The notes beneath the pieces were generated by a model. It saw only the letters and a list, made by a program, of their open reading frames with translations. It ran no database searches and was not told where the DNA came from. A DNA stretch of 64,000 nt from Micromonospora parva (lineage in GTDB: Bacteria; Actinomycetota; Actinomycetes; Mycobacteriales; Micromonosporaceae). Shown piece by piece: positions 43,528 through 50,897 of the stretch. Every line of letters begins with the position of its first letter. Within the stretch, counting starts at the first letter, position 1. Location: assembly GCF_000718515.1 (NCBI RefSeq), contig NZ_JNZS01000003.1, positions 1 through 64,000 on the forward strand, written 5' to 3'. The position numbers were made by a program, and so were the translations under genes.

Positions 43528-45699
43528 ATGCGCCACAGTTCTGCTCCGAGCAACAGCACCGCCGGCGTCAGTGCCGAAACGTCGGACGGCCACCTGACCG
43601 CCACCGCGGAGGGTGCCGCGCTGCGATCCGCGGTCGCCGAGGAACAGGCGTTTCTGGATGTGGCCACGGCCCGGCGGGACAGGCTGGCCGAACACCTGCG
43701 GGTCGAGCTTTCGACAGCGGCAGTGGACCCGATGGAGCAGGCCCGGCAGCGCATGCTCCGCCGGCAGTACGACGAGCTACGGCGAGCAGAGGACGGGCTG
43801 GTCTTCGGTCGCCTCGACAGCCTTGACGGCACGGTGCGGCACGTCGGCCGGATCGGTCTCCGCGACGAGGGCGAGGGCGGTGAGCCACTGCTGGTGGACT
43901 GGCGCGCCCCGGCGGCTCGGCCGTTCTACACCGCGACGGCCGGCGACCCACAGGGTCAGGCACGGCGCCGGCACATCCGCACCACGGGATCAACAGTCGT
44001 CGGCGTGGACGACGAGCCGCTGGACGGGAGCATGACCGGCGAACTCGTCGGCGAAGGCGCCCTCCTGGCCGCTCTCGACCAGCGGCGCACGGGCCGTATG
44101 TCGACGGCGATCTCCACACTGCAACGGGAACAGGACGACATCATCCGGGCTGAGGCGACCGGCCCGCTGATCGTTCAGGGTGGCCCCGGCACGGGCAAGA
44201 CGGTGGTTGCCCTGCACCGCGTCGCGTACCTGCTGTTCACGTACCGGAAGATGGCCGAACAGGCGGTCCTGGTCCTGGGCCCCTCGCCGCGGTTCCTCCA
44301 GTACATCGCCCAGGTGCTGCCCGCGCTCGGTGAGACCGCCGTCGTCTCGGCGACCTGCGACACCCTGCTGGCCGACGTCCAGGTGGGTCGCGACGAGAGC
44401 CGGCTTCTCGCCGAGATCAAGGGCCGCGCGCTCTGGCAGGCCACGCTCGAAAGCTACGTCGCGTCACTACTCCCCCGGCCCCGCGAGCTGACGTTGCGCT
44501 GGGATGGCGAGTTCTACGTCATCGCGGCCGCGACGGTGGCACAGGCGCTCGCCTCGGCGACACAGGGACGCCCGTACCACCGCGCCCGCGCGGCGTTCGC
44601 CGAGCAGGTGCATCACCTCCTCGCCGATGTCGTCGCCGAGCAGCGCGAGGCGCTGATGGACGAGATGGAGGAGGGCTTCGAGGACATCCTCGCCCGCGTC
44701 GACAAGAGCATGGAGCATGAGCACCACGCCCCCCGGACGTCCACCGGCAGCGACGTCGACGGGCTGCTCTCCGAGGAGGAGGTCGAGCATCTGCGGTCCC
44801 GCATCGCCGAGAACGCCGCTGTCGCCCGGTTCATCGAGGCATGGTGGCCCACCCTCGATGCCGAGACCCTGCTGGCTGGTCTGCTGACCGATCCCGCCCT
44901 GCTGGCCCGGTTCGCCCCACAGCTGTCCCCCGAGGAGATCGCCGCCGTCTCGGCCGAGCCGGCCGGATGGGCACCAAGCGACATCCCTCTGCTCGACGCC
45001 CTCGCTGAACTGCTCGGCGAGGTCGACACCCCGCAACCGCAGGGCGAGTTCGTCGCCGACCGCGCCCGGCGACAGCGTGGCTGGGTGTACGGCCACGTCG
45101 TCGTCGACGAGGCGCAGGAGCTGTCCGAGATGCAGTGGCAGATGGTTCTGCGGCGGTGCCCCAGCCGCTCCATCACCGCCGTGGGCGACATCGACCAGGC
45201 CGAGGCAGCGCACCGGCACACCAGTTGGGCACAAGCGGTGCGGGCCGTCTTCGGAGACCGCTGGACCGCTGCCGAACTCACCATCTGCTACCGGACCCCG
45301 CGCGAGGTCATGGACCTCACCGGACCGGTCCTGGCGAAGGCTGGCAGCCACGGCACGCCACCCCGAGCGGTCCGCTCCTCCGGCATCGCCCCCTGGGAAC
45401 TCACGATCACACCTGCCGAGCTCTCCGGTGCCGTCGTCGAGGCAGTGCGGCGGTTACGGCAACGGTGGCAGGGCGGCACTGTCGGCGTCATCGCCCCAGC
45501 GGACCGCGTCGCCGAACTCCTCGCCGTGGTCAGCGATGTGCCGGTGCTCACCGCAACCCAGTCCAAGGGATTGGAATGGGACGCGACTCTACTGGTCGAC
45601 CCGCAGGGCATCGCCGCTGAACCGCGCGGCTGGAACGGCCTGTACGTCGCGCTCACCCGGTGCACCCAGGAACTCGGCCAACTGGTCCTCACGCCGTAG
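43528..45699 (+). CDS. HelD-family RNA polymerase-associated ATPase
   Basis: A 723-residue UvrD/Rep-like superfamily 1 ATPase of the actinobacterial HelD type. The N-terminal coiled-coil arm (about 30-90, AEEQAFLDVATARRDRLAEH), which enters the secondary channel of RNA polymerase in known HelD proteins, comes before the 1A domain with Walker A QGGPGTGKTVVALHR. Walker B is VVVDEAQELSEMQW, and late motifs are TICYRTPREVMDLT, TATQSKGLEWDA and GLYVALTRCTQEL. HelD releases stalled or inhibited polymerase, and the related HelR gives rifamycin tolerance. The ATG at 43528 has GGGGA at 7 bases; ATG 43477 is possible. No rifamycin-associated element was found in the leader. Confidence 0.9.
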   Translation: MRHSSAPSNSTAGVSAETSDGHLTATAEGAALRSAVAEEQAFLDVATARRDRLAEHLRVELSTAAVDPMEQARQRMLRRQYDELRRAEDGLVFGRLDSLDGTVRHVGRIGLRDEGEGGEPLLVDWRAPAARPFYTATAGDPQGQARRRHIRTTGSTVVGVDDEPLDGSMTGELVGEGALLAALDQRRTGRMSTAISTLQREQDDIIRAEATGPLIVQGGPGTGKTVVALHRVAYLLFTYRKMAEQAVLVLGPSPRFLQYIAQVLPALGETAVVSATCDTLLADVQVGRDESRLLAEIKGRALWQATLESYVASLLPRPRELTLRWDGEFYVIAAATVAQALASATQGRPYHRARAAFAEQVHHLLADVVAEQREALMDEMEEGFEDILARVDKSMEHEHHAPRTSTGSDVDGLLSEEEVEHLRSRIAENAAVARFIEAWWPTLDAETLLAGLLTDPALLARFAPQLSPEEIAAVSAEPAGWAPSDIPLLDALAELLGEVDTPQPQGEFVADRARRQRGWVYGHVVVDEAQELSEMQWQMVLRRCPSRSITAVGDIDQAEAAHRHTSWAQAVRAVFGDRWTAAELTICYRTPREVMDLTGPVLAKAGSHGTPPRAVRSSGIAPWELTITPAELSGAVVEAVRRLRQRWQGGTVGVIAPADRVAELLAVVSDVPVLTATQSKGLEWDATLLVDPQGIAAEPRGWNGLYVALTRCTQELGQLVLTP

Positions 45700-45791
45700 T
45701 CGCCCGCGCCGCCGATCTGCGGCTGAACACCGGCCGGGTCGACGTCTTCACGCCGCACGTTCGATCGTCGGCGCCGGACTCTGGCCCAGGA

Positions 45792-45831
45792 ACAATCCGG
45801 CCCAGGACGTCACCGTCCTGGGCCGGATTGT
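45792..45831. terminator. Bidirectional terminator hairpin
   Basis: ACAATCCGGCCCAGGACG pairs perfectly with its complement around the loop TCAC: an 18-base stem between the convergent helD and LPMO genes. Confidence 0.92.
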
Positions 45832-45854
45832 GTTGCGGTTGCCGATCTCGCCGA

Positions 45855-46535
45855 TCAGGTGATGTTGATGTCGCTGCACCACATGTAGGCCTGGTCCAGG
45901 TGCGACGCCTGCCAGATCACGAACAGCACGTGGCTTCCGGAGCGCCCGGAGGCCGAAACGTTGAACGAGATGTTCTGCGCTGGCGCGTAGCGCCCGGTCG
46001 TCGCGATCAGGTCGAGGTTGCCCCACCCGACCTTCTGGGTGCTCGGGTTGAACCCCTGCTTGGTGATGTAGACCCGGAAGAAGTCAGCACCGTGGCTGGC
46101 CTGGTCGTACAGCTGGACCGTGAAGTTGGAGCTGACGTTGGTCGCCTTCCACGCTCCGGGCTGGTTCACCGAGTCGTTCCGGGAGAGGCCGTTGCTGCAC
46201 AGTTGCCCGTCCGGGGTACGGGCCTGGTACTGGCCGCCGAGGCCGTCCCGCAGCTGGCTCATCCAGTTCCACATGGTGTCGGGGTTGGCCTGGAACGCCC
46301 GCCAGCACATCGGGTCCTGCTGCTGCATGGCTGGGTTCATGTGCTGGTTGCCCCAGGTCTTCCAGCACTGATAGGCCCGGCTGGCCGGGTTGATGATGGT
46401 GCCGTGGGCCTGGGCCGCGCCGGCCCAGGGCAGTGTGCCGACCACCATGGCGAACAGCAGGACGACCGCCCGGATGGACTGACGGACGGGTGACCGAGAT
46501 CGCCCACCGGATTGATCGGGCTTGTGTGAACGCAC
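45855..46535 (-). CDS. AA10 lytic polysaccharide monooxygenase
   Basis: A 226-residue secreted copper enzyme that oxidatively cleaves cellulose or chitin. The signal peptide ends AGAAQA, so the mature chain begins with His44 (HGTIINPASR), the first ligand of the copper histidine brace. The second ligand is His148 in YDQASHGADFFRVYITK. Conserved Cys pairs and C-terminal HVLFVIWQASHLDQAYMWC are as in AA10. It has only the catalytic domain, with no CBM. The sequence looks closest to cellulose-active Streptomyces LPMOs. The GTG at 46535 has GGAGG seven bases upstream, and a CebR-type box lies 37 bases upstream. Confidence 0.93.
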   Translation of the reverse strand: MRSHKPDQSGGRSRSPVRQSIRAVVLLFAMVVGTLPWAGAAQAHGTIINPASRAYQCWKTWGNQHMNPAMQQQDPMCWRAFQANPDTMWNWMSQLRDGLGGQYQARTPDGQLCSNGLSRNDSVNQPGAWKATNVSSNFTVQLYDQASHGADFFRVYITKQGFNPSTQKVGWGNLDLIATTGRYAPAQNISFNVSASGRSGSHVLFVIWQASHLDQAYMWCSDINIT

Positions 46536-46571
46536 TGTTCATCCTCCGCTCTTCGGTACGAGAGATCACAA

Positions 46572-46585
46572 TGGGAACGCTCCCA
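46572..46585. promoter_or_regulatory. CebR-type operator upstream of the LPMO
   Basis: TGGGAACGCTCCCA differs by one base from the CebR consensus. It is identical to the box at 47905-47918, upstream of the PQQ dehydrogenase. It lies 37 bases before the LPMO start. Confidence 0.8.
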
Positions 46586-46929
46586 AACCAACTGTTACAT
46601 CTATGACCGTAAATATCAATACGGATCCATAAATGGTCGAATGTGGATCAAGCTGGCGGGGCCCACCGGTCGGGCACGCTGAAGGACAAGCCGCCCCACC
46701 AGGGCCCGATCACCGCCACCCGCCGTGCACTGTGGCACTGACCGCTGACCCGACGACGCGCCAACGACGGTCCGGCACCCCGAGATCCGCAGCACCGTCG
46801 AACGGATCGCGCGCGACGGCGCCCCCTCGGCTCGCCGCTACCGCAGGACCCGCGAAGGAGACATCCAGCCGCAGGTTCGGAACCGGCGGCCCCGCGGGTA
46901 CGACCACCCCGCCCGACAGTCCGGCATGG
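46586..46929. other. Intergenic, no feature seen
   Basis: About 344 bases between the LPMO promoter and the next stop codon on the same strand. The first 50 bases are relatively AT-rich and may hold the LPMO promoter. No convincing gene or hairpin was found in the rest. Confidence 0.4.
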
Positions 46930-47508
46930 TCACAGCCCGGCCGCGGCGTCGTACCGGCGGCGCTGCTCGGCCATCTCCGATTCGGTGAGCGCCTCCTTGA
47001 GCGCCACCTCCTCGTACTTGTCCGGGAACATCTCCCGCAGCCGGTCGACGAACATGACGTCGGCGGTCGCCTCGACCACCTGGATCCCGGGAGGCTGGGT
47101 GGACATGTCCATGATCACGGGCCCGGCCAGCTTGACCGCCACGTCCCAGGGCCGCTTCTGCTCGGCGACGCCGCAGAGGTGGAAGCCGTACACCGTGCGC
47201 ACGTCGGCGAGCGCCGTGACGTCGGACGGCTCGTAGCCGTAGACGCGGACCCCGCAGATCACCGGCGGCTTCTCCGTGGTGGCCGCCTGCTGGGCACCGT
47301 GCCCCGCGTGGTTGTGCTGCCCCGGGTCCGCCTGTTCGAGCGTGGTACGCATCCGGGCCGTGATCTGCCCCTGCAGATCCACCGGCTCCGTCGTCGACTC
47401 GGCCCGGTTGACCAGTACGACCGCGCCGACCGACACCGCCAGCACGATCACCGCCACCCACACGAAGCGGTTCCGGTACCAACCCGCGAAACTCTCTCGG
47501 GAAATCAT
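46930..47508 (-). CDS. Single-pass membrane protein with exported His-rich segment
   Basis: A 192-residue protein with one N-terminal transmembrane helix (about 15-34) and an exported domain. A His-rich run QHNHAGHG near residue 65 could bind copper or another metal. The remaining part has two Cys residues (VICGVRVYGY, GFHLCGVAE) that may form a disulfide, and ends in a charged helix (FPDKYEEVALKEALTESEMA). No family is recognised. It lies between the AA10 LPMO and a PQQ dehydrogenase but has no CebR-type box of its own. A role in metal handling for secreted enzymes is possible. Confidence 0.7.
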   Translation of the reverse strand: MISRESFAGWYRNRFVWVAVIVLAVSVGAVVLVNRAESTTEPVDLQGQITARMRTTLEQADPGQHNHAGHGAQQAATTEKPPVICGVRVYGYEPSDVTALADVRTVYGFHLCGVAEQKRPWDVAVKLAGPVIMDMSTQPPGIQVVEATADVMFVDRLREMFPDKYEEVALKEALTESEMAEQRRRYDAAAGL

Positions 47509-47904
47509 GATTGCTTCTCACCTCGTCGCCGCTTCTGGTGCGCTGGCAGACCACATCGGACGCCCCTGGCAGGTCAGACGTCGAGCACGTCAACCGCCGG
47601 GGACAGGGACCGGAGATGGGCACGGGCGGGCGAGGAGTGCCTGCCCGGCACGTGCCCGTCGACAGGGAGATGGCCCGGCGATGCGCCATGCGAGCGCCCG
47701 CCACAAGCGACGCCCTGCTGGCACTGCGATGCTCCCGTGCTGGCCGTTCCCAGCGCGGTTGCCCCCGCGCTGCGGCGATATGAGCCATTCCAACACGTCT
47801 GATCCGCTCGTGCAACATCGACGGTATTCAACGTGGACTCGTCCGGCCACCCAGCCTGCTGCGGCGCGAGCACGGGCTTGAGATTGGTGCGAATCGATGT
47901 ATCG
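47509..47904. other. Intergenic, no gene seen
   Basis: About 400 bases between divergent genes. It contains the promoter regions of both and ends at the CebR-type box at 47905. Reading frames across it have shadow-like composition and no ribosome sites. Confidence 0.4.
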
Positions 47905-47918
47905 TGGGAACGCTCCCA
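47905..47918. promoter_or_regulatory. CebR-type operator upstream of PQQ dehydrogenase
   Basis: TGGGAACGCTCCCA, identical to the LPMO box, ends 41 bases before the dehydrogenase start codon. Confidence 0.8.
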
Positions 47919-47959
47919 GATTGCGTCCCGTACCTCCACCCTGCTTGAGGAGCTGAAAC

Positions 47960-49180
47960 ATGTCGCGACGGCGTCGTCGCCCGGCCACCATGCTGGCCGG
48001 GCTGCTCATTCTGGCCCTGTGTGCGTTGTTGTTACCGCCGGCGCCGGTAGCCGGCGCCGCCGGCCCGTCCCGCACCCGCGCGGTACCCCTCGCCGAGTTG
48101 ACCGTGGTCTCCGAACAGGTGGCCTTCGGTCTGCAACGGCCAATCGCGATCACCGGGCTGCCGGACGGCCGGATGCTGATCGCGGAGAAGAACGGCACCG
48201 TCCGCGCCTATCACCCCGACACGGGCCTGGCGGCCGAGCCGGTGCTCGACCTGACCTCCCGGATCGACACCTCGGACAACGAGCGCGGCCTGCTCGGCAT
48301 CACGCCGGCACCGAACTTCGCGCGGACCGGGATCCTCTACGTGGCCTACACGAGCCTGCCGGCCGGGGCGTTGACCCTGGCGCGAGTGCCCATCGGGGCC
48401 CCTGACCGGGTGCAGGTGCTGCTCACCCAGGAGCACGCCGAATACGGCAACCACAACGGCGGACAGGTGGCGTTCGACCGCGACGGCTACCTCTACTGGT
48501 CACTCGGCGACGGCGGTCACGCGAACGACCCGTTCAAGTCCGGTCAGAACCTCGGCACCCTGCTCGGCAAGATCGTGCGGATCGACGTCAACCGCGCCTG
48601 CGGCGGGAAGCCGTACTGCGTGCCCTCCGACAACCCGTTCGTCCGCACGCCAGGTGCACGGCCGGAGATCTGGGTCTTCGGGCTGCGCAACCCGTGGCGG
48701 TTCTCCATCGACCCGGTCGACAACTCGCTGTGGATCGGTGATGTCGGCCAGGGCCTGGTCGAGGAGATCAACCACATCCGGCCGTGGCAGCGTGGGGCGA
48801 ACCTCGGCTGGTCCTGCCGAGAGGGCACTCCGGTCTTCGACCAGACGCAGTGCCGGCCGGGCACGCGGTACACCGACCCGGTCTTCGAGTACGAGCACTA
48901 CCTCACGGAGAACTGTTCGGTGACCGGCGGCGTGGTGTACCGAGGGTCCGCCACCCCGGAGGCGCGGGGTGTCTACGTGGCGAGCGACTACTGCTCGACC
49001 CTCGCGTTCGCCGTGCGTCCCAAGCCCACCGGCGGGTACGAGTCCGCGACGATCGGCAACTTCCCCATTCAACCCACCGCGATCGGCACCGACGTGAACG
49101 GCGAACTGTACGTGCTCAGTGACCTTCCCGGCTGGCTGAGCCGGGTGCGGTTCGAGCGGGTCCAGCCAGCCGCCCGCTGA
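47960..49180 (+). CDS. Secreted PQQ-dependent sugar dehydrogenase (glucose/sorbosone type)
   Basis: A 406-residue exported beta-propeller enzyme. The signal peptide spans about residues 1-33 and ends in AGAAG. The soluble glucose/sorbosone dehydrogenase domain carries LQRPIAITGLPDGRMLIAEK, the catalytic-His region EYGNHNGGQVAFDRDGYLYW, SLGDGGHANDP with calcium or PQQ contacts, and WVFGLRNPWRFSIDP. Expected reaction: PQQ-linked oxidation of an aldose or aldehyde outside the cell. Relatives in AA12 oxidise 2-keto sugars and can feed electrons to LPMOs. The operator it shares with the nearby LPMO supports such a pairing, but the electron route is inference. Confidence 0.9.
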   Translation: MSRRRRRPATMLAGLLILALCALLLPPAPVAGAAGPSRTRAVPLAELTVVSEQVAFGLQRPIAITGLPDGRMLIAEKNGTVRAYHPDTGLAAEPVLDLTSRIDTSDNERGLLGITPAPNFARTGILYVAYTSLPAGALTLARVPIGAPDRVQVLLTQEHAEYGNHNGGQVAFDRDGYLYWSLGDGGHANDPFKSGQNLGTLLGKIVRIDVNRACGGKPYCVPSDNPFVRTPGARPEIWVFGLRNPWRFSIDPVDNSLWIGDVGQGLVEEINHIRPWQRGANLGWSCREGTPVFDQTQCRPGTRYTDPVFEYEHYLTENCSVTGGVVYRGSATPEARGVYVASDYCSTLAFAVRPKPTGGYESATIGNFPIQPTAIGTDVNGELYVLSDLPGWLSRVRFERVQPAAR

Positions 49181-49220
49181 CGGCAGGGCGTGGTCGGCGG
49201 TCCCTGAGTGGCACGGGCGC

Positions 49221-49261
49221 GGACGGCGTCGGTATCCGGCAACTGGCTACCGACGCCGTCC
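49221..49261. terminator. Bidirectional terminator hairpin
   Basis: GGACGGCGTCGGTA (49221-49234) pairs perfectly with TACCGACGCCGTCC (49248-49261), between the convergent dehydrogenase and hydrolase genes. Confidence 0.88.
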
Positions 49262-49265
49262 ACCC

Positions 49266-50015
49266 CTAACTCATGGTGGCGCGGGCGGCGCTGTCGATGA
49301 GGTCGGCGACCGCGCCGGGTCGGGAGACCGCCACAGCGTGGGAGGCGGCGATCTCCACTGTCGTGGACCCCGCCCGATCGGCGAGAAAACGCTGCAGGTC
49401 CGGCGGGATGCCCTGATCCTCGGTGGTGACCATGGTCCACGAGGGGATGGTCTTCCAGGCGGCCCTGGTGACGCTCTCCTCCTGGGCGCTCGCCGAGGCC
49501 GGTCGCTGCGTCGCCGCCATGATCTCGGCGGTGCCACGGTCGACGTCGGCGGCGAACACCTCCGGGAACTTGTCCTGCAGGATGTACTGGTCCATCGTCG
49601 TGCCGCCCCCGTCGGCGGGGATCTCGACCATCGCGATGCTCGTTGCGAGCTGACTTCCGGGGTACTTGCCGAGCAACCCGATCACACTCTCGCCCACCTC
49701 AGGGCTCACGCTGGCGACGTACACCAGAGCCTTGACGTTGGCGGCACCGTCCGCGGCCTCGGTCATGACCAGCCCGCCGTAGGAGTGGGCGGCCATCACG
49801 ACCGGACCGGGCAAGCTGTCCAGGAGAGCCCGAACGTACGCGGCGTCCTTCTGCACACCGCGCAGCGGGTTGGCGACGGCGATGACCGGATAGCCCCGAC
49901 GCTTGAGGTCGGCGATCACCCCGTTCCAACTCGACGAGCCGGCGAATGCCCCGTGGACCAGCACCACTGTCGGCATCCCCGCACCCTGGGCAGACATGTC
50001 AGGAGCAATGCTCAT
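49266..50015 (-). CDS. Alpha/beta hydrolase (EstC/salicylate esterase-like)
   Basis: A 249-residue hydrolase. The oxyanion region is VVLVHGAFAGSSSWNGV, the nucleophile elbow is MAAHSYGGLVM (GxSxG variant H-S-Y-G-G), and the catalytic His is in EIAASHAVAVSRPG. The fold matches the short-chain esterase group that includes salicylic acid esterases. The ATG at 50015 has AAAGGA seven bases upstream. It is divergent from a TetR regulator, whose probable operator at 50203-50219 lies between them. Confidence 0.87.
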   Translation of the reverse strand: MSIAPDMSAQGAGMPTVVLVHGAFAGSSSWNGVIADLKRRGYPVIAVANPLRGVQKDAAYVRALLDSLPGPVVMAAHSYGGLVMTEAADGAANVKALVYVASVSPEVGESVIGLLGKYPGSQLATSIAMVEIPADGGGTTMDQYILQDKFPEVFAADVDRGTAEIMAATQRPASASAQEESVTRAAWKTIPSWTMVTTEDQGIPPDLQRFLADRAGSTTVEIAASHAVAVSRPGAVADLIDSAARATMS

Positions 50016-50202
50016 CTGGGATTCCTTTCGAGGTGCCTCGCCGTTCGCCAGGGCTGGCGCGAAGAGCCGAATCGACCGGGCCGCGCGCATCAGCCGCGCA
50101 TCCCGGATCCGGCGGATTGCCGCATTCAGAATCCAGCATTGTCCGGCGACTGTCGCCGAGATCGAGGAATTGAGCGACGTCGGTCTACACGTCACGCGGC
50201 GC

Positions 50203-50219
50203 GACCGAACGTTCTATTC
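50203..50219. promoter_or_regulatory. TetR-type operator candidate
   Basis: GACCGAACGTTCTATTC contains the perfect palindrome GAACGTTC. It matches 15 of 17 bases with 53363-53379 and 13 of 17 with 53311-53327. It lies 14 bases upstream of the TetR start, in the divergent region with the hydrolase. Confidence 0.65.
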
Positions 50220-50233
50220 GCTAAGATGGGTGG

Positions 50234-50833
50234 ATGACGCGCGAAGAACCCGAGGCCCGGCCCTCTGAGGCACGACTCAGGCTGCTCCGCACGGCGACCA
50301 GGATCTTCTACACGGAGGGCATCCACTCCGTCGGCGTCGACCGGATCATCGCCGAGGCGAAGGTGACCAGGGCCACCTTCTATCGGCATTTTCCCAGCAA
50401 GGACGACCTCATTCTGGCCTACCTGCGTGAGGTGCAGCAGATGGAGCGCGGCATGGTGGACGAGGCTCTCGCCGCCAACCGGTCGCCGGTCGATCCGCTG
50501 CTGGCCATCGCCGGTTCCATCGCGCAGAACATCCAGTCCCCCGGGTTCCGGGGGTGCGCGTTCCTGAACGCCGCGGCGGAATATCCCGACGCGAACCATC
50601 CCGTGCACCAGGAACTCATGGCCCACCGGCAGTGGTTCCTGGACACCATCACCATGCTCATGGCGCAGGTCGACAAAGAAACGGCGGATCCCGCGGCGCG
50701 TCACTTCGTCATGCTCCGCGACGGCGCCATGGCGGCCGGATGCCTCTCCGACCCGACGATGGTGTCCGAGACGTTCCTGAGTGGCATCCAAGGGCTCCTC
50801 AGGATCAACGCGCAGCGTCAGGCGGCACGGTAG
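50234..50833 (+). CDS. TetR-family regulator
   Basis: A 199-residue TetR repressor. The HTH is TRIFYTEGIHSVGVDRIIAE and VTRATFYRHFPSKDDLILAY. The C-terminal domain has GFRGCAFLNAAAEYPD, a pattern of the LmrA/YxaF subgroup. It is divergent from an alpha/beta hydrolase. The operator-like sequence before its start recurs twice upstream of the small-protein/DUF308-like/FAD oxidoreductase operon at 50.9-53.3 kb, so it may control both units. Confidence 0.93.
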   Translation: MTREEPEARPSEARLRLLRTATRIFYTEGIHSVGVDRIIAEAKVTRATFYRHFPSKDDLILAYLREVQQMERGMVDEALAANRSPVDPLLAIAGSIAQNIQSPGFRGCAFLNAAAEYPDANHPVHQELMAHRQWFLDTITMLMAQVDKETADPAARHFVMLRDGAMAAGCLSDPTMVSETFLSGIQGLLRINAQRQAAR

Positions 50834-50848
50834 CCGCCAAGAGTCCGC

Positions 50849-50887
50849 CGCGGTCGTGCGCGGCCGGTGACGGCGCGCACGACCGCG
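50849..50887. terminator. Bidirectional terminator hairpin
   Basis: CGCGGTCGTGCGC (50849-50861) pairs perfectly with GCGCACGACCGCG (50875-50887) around a 13-base loop, between convergent genes. Confidence 0.88.
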
Positions 50888-50897
50888 ACGGCTCAGC

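Noticed and set aside
46633..47802. Open frame of 389 codons on the plus strand
   Set aside because: Antisense to the single-pass membrane protein at 46930-47508, with shadow composition.
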